Source: Nocardia sp. XZ_19_385 (GTDB taxonomy: Bacteria; Actinomycetota; Actinomycetes; Mycobacteriales; Mycobacteriaceae). From it: DNA of 64,000 nt. The stretch lies in the NCBI RefSeq assembly GCF_015355755.1, contig NZ_JACVEE010000001.1, forward strand, positions 496,001 through 560,000, in the 5' to 3' direction. A program made the position numbers and the translations under genes. The notes under the pieces are model-generated. The model saw nothing but the letters and a program-made list of their open reading frames with translations, was not told the DNA's origin and searched no databases. Position 1 is the stretch's first letter, and the number at the start of each line of letters is the position of its first letter. This document shows positions 47,592-56,658 of the stretch, piece by piece.

Positions 47592-48809
47592 ATGACCGAA
47601 TCGACAGTCGATCCGCCCGCGGAGCTCACCGGGCGGCATCACAAACCCGAAGAGCCGGTGGTTGCCGCCCGACCGTCCCGGCTGGTCGCGCTGGACGTGC
47701 TGCGCGGCATCGCGATTCTGGGCACCCTCGGTACCAATATCTGGATTCTCACCAATCCGGAGGGGCTGCTCGGTTACGTCAGCGAACTCGGCGCGTCCGC
47801 GGACAACGGCTGGATGTGGGCCGAGCGGGCGCTGCAGCAGGTGGCGCAGGGCAAGTTCCTGGGGTTGCTGACGATCATGTTCGGCATCGGGCTGGCCATC
47901 CAGCAGCGGTCCGCGGTGCGCGGCGGGCGGCGCTGGCCGGGTAAGTATCCGTTGCGGGCTGGACTGCTATTCCTCGACGGTGTACTGAACTTCGTGCTCG
48001 TCGCCGAGTTCGACGTGCTGATGGGGTATGCCGCGACCGGTCTCGTGGTCGCCTATGTGCTCGCGACAAGTGAACGGGCGCAACGCCGTTGGCTGATCAT
48101 CGCGGCGAGTGTGCACACCGTGATGCTCACTTTGATCGGGCTGGTTATCGCCTTCGCGCCGCAGCAGGACTCGGCCCCGCGCAAGCCGCTGGACCCGAAT
48201 CCGTACGCGGACGGGTCGTTCTGGGATCTGGTGCTGTTCCGGCTGGAGAACGCGGGCGGGTTCCGGATCGAGGCGATCTTCGTATTCGCCATGTCGGTGG
48301 CGTTGTTCCTGGCGGGCGCACGACTGTTCCGGGCGGGTTTGTTCACTGCGGAGGGTGCGCGAATCCGTAAGCGGCTCATGATCATCGGTGCGATCGCCGC
48401 GCCGATCGACCTGGCGGCCGGGATCGCGGTGGGCGGCGACATCGTGGTGTTCACCCGATACGGCACCGCGCCGTTCGTGGCCTTCGGCTTGCTGGCGCTG
48501 GTCGCCGAGTTCTATGTGCGGCGGCCGCGGGTCGGGTTCGCGGGCCGGCGGCTCACCGAGGTCGGGCGGACCGCGCTCAGCTGCTACATCCTGCAGAACC
48601 TGGTGGCCTCGGTGTTCTGCTACGGCTGGGGTTTCGGGCTCGCCGCCCGGGTCTCCCCCGGCGCCTACGTGCCGTTCACCATCGGCATGTACCTGCTGGT
48701 ATCGCTGATCATCATCACCGCGGCCCACCTGTGGTTGCGTCGCTTCGAGCGCGGTCCGGTGGAGTGGTTGTGGCACAACAGCTATCGCTTCCTCGCCAGG
48801 GAGCGCTGA
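47592..48809 (+). CDS. DUF418 family membrane protein
   Basis: The 405-residue polytopic protein has about nine to ten spans. It carries the family signatures ALDVLRGIAILGTLGTNIW near the start and GRTALSCYILQNLVASV (DUF418 core) near residue 320. Members may be acyltransferase-like; function unknown. ATG 47592. A strong terminator follows. Confidence 0.85.
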   Translation: MTESTVDPPAELTGRHHKPEEPVVAARPSRLVALDVLRGIAILGTLGTNIWILTNPEGLLGYVSELGASADNGWMWAERALQQVAQGKFLGLLTIMFGIGLAIQQRSAVRGGRRWPGKYPLRAGLLFLDGVLNFVLVAEFDVLMGYAATGLVVAYVLATSERAQRRWLIIAASVHTVMLTLIGLVIAFAPQQDSAPRKPLDPNPYADGSFWDLVLFRLENAGGFRIEAIFVFAMSVALFLAGARLFRAGLFTAEGARIRKRLMIIGAIAAPIDLAAGIAVGGDIVVFTRYGTAPFVAFGLLALVAEFYVRRPRVGFAGRRLTEVGRTALSCYILQNLVASVFCYGWGFGLAARVSPGAYVPFTIGMYLLVSLIIITAAHLWLRRFERGPVEWLWHNSYRFLARER

Positions 48810-48836
48810 AACCCGCGATCACCTGATCTCGGTGCG

Positions 48837-48866
48837 AAACACGAGTAGTGCGCTACTCGTGTTTTT
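48837..48866 (+). terminator. Canonical intrinsic terminator after the DUF418 gene
   Basis: AAACACGAGTAG (48837-48848) and CTACTCGTGTTT (48853-48864) make a perfect 12-bp stem with loop TGCG, followed by a run of T through 48866. This is textbook form and unusual in such high-GC DNA. Confidence 0.9.
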
Positions 48867-48915
48867 CGCAGGTGTGGGCGGCACGATGGAAACATCTAGT
48901 CCACAAGGAGATTGC

Positions 48916-49356
48916 ATGAAAGCCTCGGTCCGCGAGGTCTGGCTTCCGTTCAACGCGCCTTTGCGAGCACGCGGAACGCTTGCCCCCAGCCCGGACGAGA
49001 CTGCCGCCATATTCCGCCAATTGCAGGAACTGGAAACACTTTTGCGCGGCCGGATGGTGCGCCACCACAGTGGCTCGGTCATCATGCCCTTCGCCGCCTT
49101 CAACTCCTGGCCGGCCGACGCGCAACTCGGGTTGCTGTCCATGGGCTGGGCCATGGGCCCCAAGTTCCATTTCCCGCGCTTCCAGGACGCCGCCTGCACT
49201 CGCGACTGGCTGCGCTGCGCCGCCACCTGCCGGATCAACCCCGAGTCCGGCACCATCCCCCGCCGCAACGACCGCAACCAGCAGTTGTTCCGCAATGCCT
49301 TCCGCGTCGAGAACGAAGACCTCGATCCGGAAGCCCTGCTCCTGCGAGTTCGCTGA
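48916..49356 (+). CDS. Uncharacterised 146-residue protein
   Basis: The start ATG 48916 follows AAGGAG; an earlier GTG would run through the terminator and is rejected. The protein is rich in Arg, Phe and Trp, with no signal peptide or membrane span. Segments such as EVWLPFNAPLRARGTLAP and WLRCAATCRINPESG are not known to me. It follows directly after the terminator and stands alone. Confidence 0.6.
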   Translation: MKASVREVWLPFNAPLRARGTLAPSPDETAAIFRQLQELETLLRGRMVRHHSGSVIMPFAAFNSWPADAQLGLLSMGWAMGPKFHFPRFQDAACTRDWLRCAATCRINPESGTIPRRNDRNQQLFRNAFRVENEDLDPEALLLRVR

Positions 49357-49484
49357 TTACCGGAAAGCCCTGCAACAGCACTGCCGGTTGCCCGTACAAC
49401 GGCGTGTGGGTTGCGAACTCGTGGGGGTTTGGGGCAATTTCACCGGCGAGACGGGCGGCGGCCCGGCCGAATTCACAGCGCCTC

Positions 49485-49520
49485 CACCTCGCCTCGGTAC
49501 AACGAGGTGCATGCCTCGTT
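49485..49520 (+). promoter_or_regulatory. Two overlapping hairpins at the start of the secreted phosphodiesterase gene
   Basis: CACCTCG (49485-49491) can pair with CGAGGTG (49503-49509), and AACGAGG (49501-49507) can pair with CCTCGTT (49514-49520). The two pairings exclude each other, and both cover the ribosome-binding site GAGG before ATG 49511. Translation control is possible but inferred. Confidence 0.35.
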
Positions 49521-51040
49521 GCGACCGGCGCTACCGCATCCTCCCGTTGGCCGCGTTCGTGCTCGCGTTGCTGGCGGCGACGCTGACGCCGGTCACCGCG
49601 CAAGCTCAGACCGCCAGTCGGCATGTTGCGCTCTTCGGGGTCGACGGATTGTCCTGGGATTCGATACCGCCGGCCGATACGCCCACCCTCGATGGACTGA
49701 TAGCGGCCGGTTACAGCTCGCAGAGTTGGCTCTACGCACCGCCGTTCGCGCCGACGGTGAGCGGGCCCGGGTGGTCCACCGTCCTCACCGGGGTCTGGCC
49801 GGACAAACACCGGGTGCTCGGGAACGATTTCGCCGGACATGATCTCGGGCCGTATCCGGATGTTCTGAGCCGAGTCGAGGCTGCCGTTCCGGGCGCGAAA
49901 ACCTATGCGGCGATGGACTGGAAGGCGATCGACGACTTCATTCTCGGGGACACCATCGATCGGAAGCTGGTACTGGAGGACGACTATCGGGTCAACGACC
50001 GCAAGATCGCCGCGGACGCCGCGGCCTGGATTCCCGCGCACGGCCCGGCCGCATCGTTCGTCTACCTCGGCAATGTCGACGAGTCCGGGCACACCTGCGG
50101 CACCGCGGGCGCCTGCTACCGACCCGCGATCGAGGCGGTCGACCAGCAGATCGGGCAGATCATCGACGCGATCCAGCGGCGGCCGGACTTCGCCTCCGAG
50201 GAGTGGCTGTTCCTGGTGACCACCGACCACGGCCACACGCCGGCCGGTGGGCACGGCGGCAATTCCCGGGCCGAACGCCAGTCGTTCATCATCGCCGCGG
50301 GCGCAGGCATCACACCCGGTAGACCGGCCATCGAACCGCGGCTTGTCGACGTCGCGGCCACGGCGCTGGACTTCCTCGGCATCGCGCGGCCCGGCCTGGA
50401 CGGTGTGCCCGTCACCGAGCCCCTGAACGACCCGTTCGACACCGTCGCGACCGGTCTGCGGACCCGCGTCGACGAGCCCGATATCGCTGCCGCCCTGCAT
50501 GGTTGGACCCACGTCGCGCCCGCGGGCTGGAGCGTCGACAATGCCGGGATGCGCGGTGGCGGGGTCACCGAGTGGCAGGGCTGGTCGTTCACCACCGACG
50601 AGTTCTGGACCGCCACCCAGCGCGGTCAGTCCCGGGAATCGAATGTGCGGTCGCGCGGGGTGTTCGCGGTCGCCGATTCCGACGAGTGGGCCGACAAGAT
50701 CTTCAGCGGCCGCTTCAACTCGCGCCTGGTGTCACCGCCCGTGCCGGTCGCCGGGAACGCCACCGCCACCATCGCCTTCGTCTCCCACTACCGCAAGCAC
50801 GGGGCCGAAACCGCCACGGTGACAGTCTCTTTCGATGACGGACCGGCCCGTTCGGTACGCACCTACACCGGGGACGTGACCGCCAGGCCGGAGCACCTCG
50901 AGGTCGCCGTCCCCACCGGCGCACGCACCATGCGGGTGGCATGGGAACTGACCGGCGGCAACAACGACTGGTACTGGGCCGTCGACGCCCCGGTGATCGC
51001 TGCCTCCGGAACCACGGCCGACATAACGTGGTCGAGGTGA
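49511..51040 (+). CDS. Secreted type I phosphodiesterase / alkaline-phosphatase superfamily enzyme
   Basis: The 509-residue exported enzyme has a signal peptide with a basic start and hydrophobic core, cleaved near AQA-QT (about residue 34). Metal-site motifs are in order: FGVDGLSWDSI, TVSGPGWSTVLTG (nucleophile region), NVDESGH, TTDHGHTPAGGHGG. Residues about 330-509 form a beta-rich C-terminal domain of carbohydrate-binding type. It may hydrolyse phosphodiesters outside the cell; substrate unknown. Confidence 0.85.
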   Translation: MPRCDRRYRILPLAAFVLALLAATLTPVTAQAQTASRHVALFGVDGLSWDSIPPADTPTLDGLIAAGYSSQSWLYAPPFAPTVSGPGWSTVLTGVWPDKHRVLGNDFAGHDLGPYPDVLSRVEAAVPGAKTYAAMDWKAIDDFILGDTIDRKLVLEDDYRVNDRKIAADAAAWIPAHGPAASFVYLGNVDESGHTCGTAGACYRPAIEAVDQQIGQIIDAIQRRPDFASEEWLFLVTTDHGHTPAGGHGGNSRAERQSFIIAAGAGITPGRPAIEPRLVDVAATALDFLGIARPGLDGVPVTEPLNDPFDTVATGLRTRVDEPDIAAALHGWTHVAPAGWSVDNAGMRGGGVTEWQGWSFTTDEFWTATQRGQSRESNVRSRGVFAVADSDEWADKIFSGRFNSRLVSPPVPVAGNATATIAFVSHYRKHGAETATVTVSFDDGPARSVRTYTGDVTARPEHLEVAVPTGARTMRVAWELTGGNNDWYWAVDAPVIAASGTTADITWSR

Positions 51041-51086
51041 GCCGCGGCGTCGTCGTCGACTGCTGAAAAATGGCAACCTGACCTGC

Positions 51087-51105
51087 GGTAGTCTCGTGGT
51101 AGTCT
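51087..51105 (+). promoter_or_regulatory. Direct repeat before the candidate toxin-antitoxin pair
   Basis: GGTAGTCT occurs at 51087-51094 and again at 51098-51105, an 11-base period or one helical turn. Ribbon-helix-helix antitoxins autoregulate through such tandem half-sites. A TAGTCT within the second copy could be the -10 of a leaderless transcript beginning at GTG 51111. Confidence 0.45.
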
Positions 51106-51110
51106 GGGTT

Positions 51111-51413
51111 GTGGGTATCGAATGGTATTTCGCGCTGGGTCAGATCCTCGCCCGTGCCGGAGTCGATTCCGACGATGTGTTCGACCTGGTGAACGCCTGG
51201 CTCGCCGGGGAGCGGCCGGTGTGGCTCCGGCCCGCCGACGACAGGGCGACGGGGATCCGATACGTCGTGTTGTGGGGTCGCACCGGCAGTGGCGCGCCCT
51301 TGGCGGTCCTGGCTCGCGCCATGGGTCCGGATCTGTACATCTGCGGCGCCGGACACCTGCAACCCGAACAGGTCACCGAATTCGAGAAATGGGAGGCGAC
51401 CCACGATGACTGA
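51111..51413 (+). CDS. Candidate type II toxin (BrnT/DUF4258-like small protein)
   Basis: About 100 residues. The body has an N-terminal helix (GIEWYFALGQILARAGVDSDDVFDL) and a beta-sheet segment, TGIRYVVLWGRTGSGAPLAVLARAMG, then a short helix near EQVTEFEKWE. The pattern resembles small DUF4258/BrnT-like RelE-related toxins, but no diagnostic catalytic residue can be named. A GTG at 51096 would add five residues. Its end overlaps the start of an RHH protein by eight bases, the classic sign of a toxin-antitoxin unit with the toxin first. Confidence 0.55.
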   Translation: MGIEWYFALGQILARAGVDSDDVFDLVNAWLAGERPVWLRPADDRATGIRYVVLWGRTGSGAPLAVLARAMGPDLYICGAGHLQPEQVTEFEKWEATHDD

Positions 51414-51723
51414 ACCTTTTCCCACCAGTGCCGAGGACATGAAGGCGATCATGGACCGGCTCACCTACCGGGACGATGAAGCAGTCGCGGTGCCCGTGGT
51501 GACCGGACAGGACACGGGGCGCGATCTGGTCCCGCGCTCGGTCAAACTGCCCAATGATCTCGACAGTCGGTGCAAGGCCCGCGCGTTGCGCCTCGGCCTG
51601 AGCCAGAGTGCCTACATCCGATCCCTGATCGAACGCGACCTCGCCCAGACAGAGCATCATGACCGTCCGGTGATGTGGTCGGATCTGGCTCGAATCGTGA
51701 CCGAGCTCAGCCGCACCGCCTGA
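51406..51723 (+). CDS. Candidate ribbon-helix-helix antitoxin
   Basis: The 105-residue protein has an RHH domain at about residues 44-82 (RSVKLPNDLDSRCKARALRLGLSQSAYIRSLIERDL): strand, helix, helix. The N-terminal 40 residues are acidic and probably flexible, suited to binding the partner. ATG 51406 overlaps the preceding gene. It should bind the repeat upstream of the pair. Confidence 0.7.
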   Translation: MTEPFPTSAEDMKAIMDRLTYRDDEAVAVPVVTGQDTGRDLVPRSVKLPNDLDSRCKARALRLGLSQSAYIRSLIERDLAQTEHHDRPVMWSDLARIVTELSRTA

Positions 51724-51755
51724 TCGCTCCAGGAGCCCTGCTTTACCGTGGGGCC

Positions 51756-52538
51756 ATGGAGTTCTCGCAAGGGTGGGACAGCTTCGCCACGCTGGTTGAT
51801 GGGCGCTGGGTTGATCGACGGCCGCGGCGGCCGGAGGTTGCCGAGCAGCTTCGGCGGGAGACTCGGTTGATGCCTTGGCTGGCACCGTTGTTGCCGCTGC
51901 CGGTGCCGGTCCCCTCGGTAGTCTCGGACGAACCGCTGGTCGTGCGGCATGCGCTCGTGTCTGGTGAGCCGCTCGAGTCTCCGAGTGCCGAAGATGGTGT
52001 GGCGGTCGGGAAATTTCTGCGCGCACTGCACGACAGTTCCGTCGCCGAAGCGGTTCGGCAGGGGTTGCCGCCGACGGCGGAAACCGAGAGCAGCTGGGTT
52101 GCGGAGATCAGCCGATTCAAAGCTCAGGTTGTGCCGTTGATTCCTGTCTCGCAACAGGATTCGGCGCTGACAATCCTCGAGGCACTACGGGAGTTCCCGG
52201 CCGATACGGTCGTTCATGGCGACCTCGGCCCTGAGCATGTGCTGGTAGACGGCGGGCGGGTCTCCGGGGTGATCGACTTCGGGGACGCCCACGTCGGCGA
52301 TGCCGCGATCGACTTGGCCTGGGCGCTGCACGGCGCGCCGAAGGCATTTGCCCACGCTGTCGCCGCCGCCTACGGAGTCACCGGCGAGCTGCGTCGGCGA
52401 GCACTGGTCTGGCACCAGCTGGGGCCCTGGCACGAGGTGACCTACGGCGCGGATATCGGCGATATCGCTGTCCAGCAAAGCGGTTTGGCCGGTGTGCTCG
52501 AAAGGCTGAAAGGTTCCGGCGAGATACCTCTACGGTGA
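51756..52538 (+). CDS. Aminoglycoside phosphotransferase-fold protein
   Basis: The 260-residue protein has the APH catalytic motif VHGDLGPEHVLVD (Brenner motif, with Glu in place of the usual Asn) and the metal-binding VIDFGDAHVGDAAIDL. The family covers antibiotic kinases and also many sugar and amino-acid kinases, so resistance should not be assumed. ATG 51756. Four bases separate it from the damaged GNAT gene. Confidence 0.8.
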   Translation: MEFSQGWDSFATLVDGRWVDRRPRRPEVAEQLRRETRLMPWLAPLLPLPVPVPSVVSDEPLVVRHALVSGEPLESPSAEDGVAVGKFLRALHDSSVAEAVRQGLPPTAETESSWVAEISRFKAQVVPLIPVSQQDSALTILEALREFPADTVVHGDLGPEHVLVDGGRVSGVIDFGDAHVGDAAIDLAWALHGAPKAFAHAVAAAYGVTGELRRRALVWHQLGPWHEVTYGADIGDIAVQQSGLAGVLERLKGSGEIPLR

Positions 52539-52542
52539 ACGC

Positions 52543-53222
52543 ATGCCGGATGCCGTGCGCCCTGACGCACTCGTAATCGCTCCTGCCACCCGCGACGACT
52601 GGGCGATTGTCGTCGAATGGGCCGACCGGGAGGGCTGGAATCCGGGCGAGGGCGACGCGACCACCTTCTTCACCCAGGATCCGGACGGATTCTTCCTCGG
52701 GAAGCTGGATGGCGAGCCCGCCACGGCGGTATCGGTCGTGAATTACGGTGCGCACTACGCATTTCTGGGTTTTTATCTGGTGCGCCCCGAGCTGCGCGGA
52801 TACGGCCTCGGCATCGCCACCTGGACAGCCGGGCTCGCGCATGCGGGCACCCGCGTCGTGGGCCTCGACGGCGTACCCGACCAGCAGGCCAACTACCGGC
52901 GCAGCGGCTTCGAACTGTCCTGCGCATCGTCGACGGCCGCCTGACGGGATACGGAACCATTCGCCCCGCAAGGCATTCGATGCGCATCGGCCCCCTGTTC
53001 GCCGACACCGCCGCCGACGCCCGCCAACTCCTGGCAGCGCTGGCCGCGGTGGCGGACGGCCCACTGGCGGTGGATGTCCCGCTGTGCAACGACTCCGCCG
53101 TCCAGCTGGTCGAAGAAGCCGGCCTGAAGCCGAGTTTCGAAACCGCCAGGATGTACACCGGGCCGGTCCGCCCGCACCGCGTGGCCCGAATCTTCGGCAC
53201 CACAACCCTCGAACTCGGCTGA
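52543..53222 (+). pseudogene. GNAT acetyltransferase broken by an internal deletion and frameshift
   Basis: The first frame reads a normal GNAT start through FYLVRPELRGYGLGIATWTAGLAHAG (acetyl-CoA site) and YRRSGFEL, then hits a stop at 52944. The C-terminal half, from about 52920 to 53222, continues in another frame: IVDGRLTGYGTIRPARHSM, IGPLFADTAADARQLLAAL and the end GTTTLELG. Related tandem-GNAT proteins have about 70-90 residues between these parts, so a deletion near 52917 removed the middle and shifted the frame. The short N-terminal product might still fold. Confidence 0.8.
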
Positions 53223-53226
53223 GCGC

Positions 53227-54666
53227 CTACACGTCGAAGTACAGATCGAATTCGTAAGGATGGGGGCGGACGTTGATTTCGGCGATCTCGGTGTCGCGCT
53301 TGAGGCGGATCCAGGTTTCGATGAGGTCGTCGGTGAAGACGTTGCCTTCGGTGAGGTAGTCGTGGTCGGCTTCGAGACGGTCGATGACTATTTCGAGGCT
53401 GGCCGGGGTTCGGTTGACCTCGGCGGATTCTTCGGGGGTGAGTTCGTAGAGGTCTTTGTCGATCGGGGTGGCGGGTTCGATCTTGTTCTTGATGCCGTCC
53501 AGGCCGGCCATCATCATGGCGGCGAAGGCGAGGTAGGGGTTGCCGGAGGAGTCGGGGCAGCGGAATTCGAGGCGTTTGGCGAAGCGGTTGCTGCCGGTGA
53601 CGGGGATACGGACGGCGGCGGACCGGTTGCGCTGGCTGTAGACCAGATTGACCGGGGCTTCATAGCCGGGGACCAGGCGTTTGTAGGAGTTCACGGTCGG
53701 GTTGGTGAACGCCAGCAGGGACGGGGCGTGCAGGAGCAGGCCGCCGATGTAATGGCGGGCGAGGTCGGAAAGCCCGGCATAGCCGGATTCGTCGTGGAAG
53801 AGGGGTTCGCCGTCCTTCCAGAGAGATTGGTGCACGTGCATGCCGGAGCCGTTGTCACCGAACAGCGGTTTCGGCATGAAGGTGACCGTCTTGCCCGAGT
53901 TCCAGGCGGTGTTCTTGATGATGTACTTGTAGAGCTGCAGGTCGTCGGCCGCGGCGAGCAAAGTGTTGTATTTGTAGTTGATTTCGGCCTGCCCGGCGGT
54001 ACCGACCTCGTGGTGGCCCTTCTCCAGTTCCAGTCCCGCGGCCTGCAGTTTGGTGCACATCTCGTCGCGTAGGTCGACATCGTGGTCGTAGGGCGCGACT
54101 GGGAAATAGCCGCCCTTGGGCCGGACTTTGTAGCCGCGGTTCAACGTCCCGTCGGGATTGAATTTCTCGCCGGTGTTCCACGAGGCCGACGCCGAATCCA
54201 CTTCGTAGAAAGCGCGGTTCATCGAGGTGCTGTAGCGGACGGAGTCGAAAATGTAGAACTCGGCCTCGGGCCCGAAGTAGGCGGTGTCGGCGATACTGGT
54301 GCTGCGCAGGTACTCCTCGGCTTTGCGGGCGACATTGCGCGGGTCCCGGCTGTAGGCCTCGAGGGTGTGCGGGTCGTGCACGAAACAGTTCATGTTCAGC
54401 GTTTTCGCGCCCCGGAACGGATCCAGCCGGGCGGTGCGCAGATCCGGCAGCAGCAGCATGTCGGATTCGTGGATGGACTGGAACCCGCGCACCGACGAAC
54501 CGTCGAAGGCGAGACCGTTCTGCACCAGGTCGTCGCCGAACATGACGGCCGGGACCGAGAAGTGTTGTTGCACACCGGGAACATCACAGAATCGGATGTC
54601 GATGTATTCGACGTTCTCCTCGCGGATGAAGTCCAGGATTCCTTCGGTGCTGTGGGCAATCGACAC
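53227..54666 (-). CDS. glnA: Glutamine synthetase type I
   Basis: The 479-residue enzyme makes glutamine from glutamate, ammonia and ATP. Motifs are [26 protein letters not shown] (metal), [39 protein letters not shown], and the adenylylation loop DLYELTPEE with the modifiable Tyr, as in GlnA1. GTG 54666 follows AGGAGCG. The genome probably holds other glnA copies, so whether this is the main one is not certain. Confidence 0.95.
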   Translation of the reverse strand: MSIAHSTEGILDFIREENVEYIDIRFCDVPGVQQHFSVPAVMFGDDLVQNGLAFDGSSVRGFQSIHESDMLLLPDLRTARLDPFRGAKTLNMNCFVHDPHTLEAYSRDPRNVARKAEEYLRSTSIADTAYFGPEAEFYIFDSVRYSTSMNRAFYEVDSASASWNTGEKFNPDGTLNRGYKVRPKGGYFPVAPYDHDVDLRDEMCTKLQAAGLELEKGHHEVGTAGQAEINYKYNTLLAAADDLQLYKYIIKNTAWNSGKTVTFMPKPLFGDNGSGMHVHQSLWKDGEPLFHDESGYAGLSDLARHYIGGLLLHAPSLLAFTNPTVNSYKRLVPGYEAPVNLVYSQRNRSAAVRIPVTGSNRFAKRLEFRCPDSSGNPYLAFAAMMMAGLDGIKNKIEPATPIDKDLYELTPEESAEVNRTPASLEIVIDRLEADHDYLTEGNVFTDDLIETWIRLKRDTEIAEINVRPHPYEFDLYFDV

Positions 54667-54942
54667 GGCTTCGCTCCTCGCTCTCGCGGCTCATGGGTAT
54701 CCGCGGATCGGCGAGGCGACCGTCCCATGCGACCGGACCGCGGCGTTGCGGGTCACGGCAGGTGCTGCTCGCCGATCTCACCATACGACTTATGCATCGC
54801 GATCGGAGCGGGAATCGGCGCGCCGCACAAAGATCGACGGCCGGGTTCGGCATTCTGCCGATACCGCCGCCAACGGTGGTGCGGTGAGCTGAACCACACG
54901 GCCGCCCGAGGTCGGGGGTGTGCCAATTCCGAAAGGCTCGAT

Positions 54943-56514
54943 ATGAATTCGTCTCCGCTGCGTCTCGCGGTGGGTGTCCTGTGTTGCGCGGTCACCGCGG
55001 GCGTCCTGCCCGGGTTCGCCGCGGCCGACCCGGGCCGCACCTGGTATGTCGGCGCGAACGCGGCGGCGGACGGAAATGGTTCGGAGGCAGCGCCTTTCAA
55101 TACGCTTGCCGCGGTCTCGGCCGCATCCGGAGACGGTGACAGCATCGTCGTGCTGCCCGCGTCCACGCCACTGGACGGCGGTATCGCGCTCAAAACCGGC
55201 CAGAAACTCCTCGGCCGCGGCGGCGCGCTGACGAATACGACCGCGGCCCACGACGGTGACGCTGTACGGCTGGCGCCCGGCACCGAGGTCCGCGACATCA
55301 TCGTCGCGGGCGCGCAACGCGCCGGAATCTACGGCCGCAACGTGGGATCGGTAGTGATCAGCGGAAATACGATCACCGACACGAACCGCGGCTGCCAGAC
55401 CGGCTTCGTCGTCCAGCCGTTCCCGCCCATGCTCGGCGTCCCGTTCGGCATGTCCCTGCCCGCGGCCCCGAATCTGATCTCGCTGACCAACGGCTACGCG
55501 GGCATCATGGTCGACTCCGATTCCGGCGCCAGCACCCTGTCCATCGACCGGAACACGGTGCGCGACACCGCCTGTGGCGACGGCATCGATGTCCGCACCA
55601 GCGGCACCGCGCAGGTGACCGCCACCCTGACCGACAACCTCACCGAGGACATCAACGAGGGCCTGACCAAGTTCTCGGTCCTCGCGGTGGGCATGCAGAG
55701 CACCGGCACCTCCGCCTTGACAGCTACCCTGCGCGGCAACACCCAGCGCCGAATCGCATTGCCCGCCAATGATCCGAAGAACGCCGTCGCCGACAGCGAG
55801 GGCCTGTTCATCAATGCCGCCGAACGCGCGCGCATGCGAATCACCATCGACCGCAACCGCTACGAGCATGGCGGCGGCCACTTCTCCGCCAACGGCATCG
55901 AATTCGTCACCAGCAACGGCACGCCCGACAGCGAGGTCACCCTGACCAACAGCGAATTCCGGGACGTGCCGGGCGATATCGTGCAGAACCTGAACCTCAG
56001 CAACGAGGGCGCCCGCCAGGTCATGACCATCGACGGCCTCATCGCCTCCGGCTCCAGTTTCCCGGGCGAGGTGCTCAACCCGATCGTTCCCGGCAACCTC
56101 GGAACCTGTTTGTTCTCGGCCAGTTTCGGCCGCGACAACCACACCGCGCTGACCCTGCGCAACGCTCACCTGAGCCAGTGCAGCGCCGACGGTCTCGGCG
56201 TCTACGCCTACTCCCCCGCCGGCCCGAACCCCGCACGCCACCTCATGACCTTCGCCGTCTCCGACACCACGATCTCCGGCGCCACCGTCGCCGACCTGCA
56301 CGTGCGCGCCGTCGGTGACCTCACACTGACCGGCCAACTGGAACGCACCCGCGTCGCCGGAGAGATCGCCCTCGGCCAGTCCGGCGGCGCCCTGGGTCCC
56401 GGGTCGGTGCTCGATTTCACCGGCGGCCGCAACTGCCTCAGCCCCACCGCGAGCGAGGCGCTCGCCCGGTCACCACTGCCGGTCAACGTGGGCACCGGAC
56501 TGTCCTGCGGATAG
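54943..56514 (+). CDS. Secreted right-handed beta-helix protein
   Basis: The 523-residue protein has a signal peptide ending FAAA-DP (about residue 29). The rest is a run of short beta-strand repeats with recurring NxI/VxNT and Asp/Asn-Gly turns (ISGNTITDTNRG, SIDRNTVRDTACGDGIDVR, LTNSEFRDVPGDIVQ), the pattern of pectate-lyase-type parallel beta helices. It could be a surface adhesin, glycan-binding protein or lyase. GAAAGG precedes ATG 54943. The 276 bases between glnA and this gene hold both divergent promoters. Confidence 0.8.
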   Translation: MNSSPLRLAVGVLCCAVTAGVLPGFAAADPGRTWYVGANAAADGNGSEAAPFNTLAAVSAASGDGDSIVVLPASTPLDGGIALKTGQKLLGRGGALTNTTAAHDGDAVRLAPGTEVRDIIVAGAQRAGIYGRNVGSVVISGNTITDTNRGCQTGFVVQPFPPMLGVPFGMSLPAAPNLISLTNGYAGIMVDSDSGASTLSIDRNTVRDTACGDGIDVRTSGTAQVTATLTDNLTEDINEGLTKFSVLAVGMQSTGTSALTATLRGNTQRRIALPANDPKNAVADSEGLFINAAERARMRITIDRNRYEHGGGHFSANGIEFVTSNGTPDSEVTLTNSEFRDVPGDIVQNLNLSNEGARQVMTIDGLIASGSSFPGEVLNPIVPGNLGTCLFSASFGRDNHTALTLRNAHLSQCSADGLGVYAYSPAGPNPARHLMTFAVSDTTISGATVADLHVRAVGDLTLTGQLERTRVAGEIALGQSGGALGPGSVLDFTGGRNCLSPTASEALARSPLPVNVGTGLSCG

Positions 56515-56658
56515 CCGTGAGCCGGAATTGCAGGCGAACTTGGTCAAGTGCACAAACACGCGGCACACAGTCTTCGCGTTTGCCGCTAGCCGAGGGCCGG
56601 GTCCGTGCGCTCTCCTTAAAGAGACGCTGAGGTCAGCACCGTTTGCACAGGCAACGGT

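Noticed and set aside
51756..53222. An antibiotic-resistance island (APH plus GNAT)
   Set aside because: The GNAT is broken, the APH-fold protein has a non-standard catalytic loop and many such kinases are metabolic. No mobile element is nearby.
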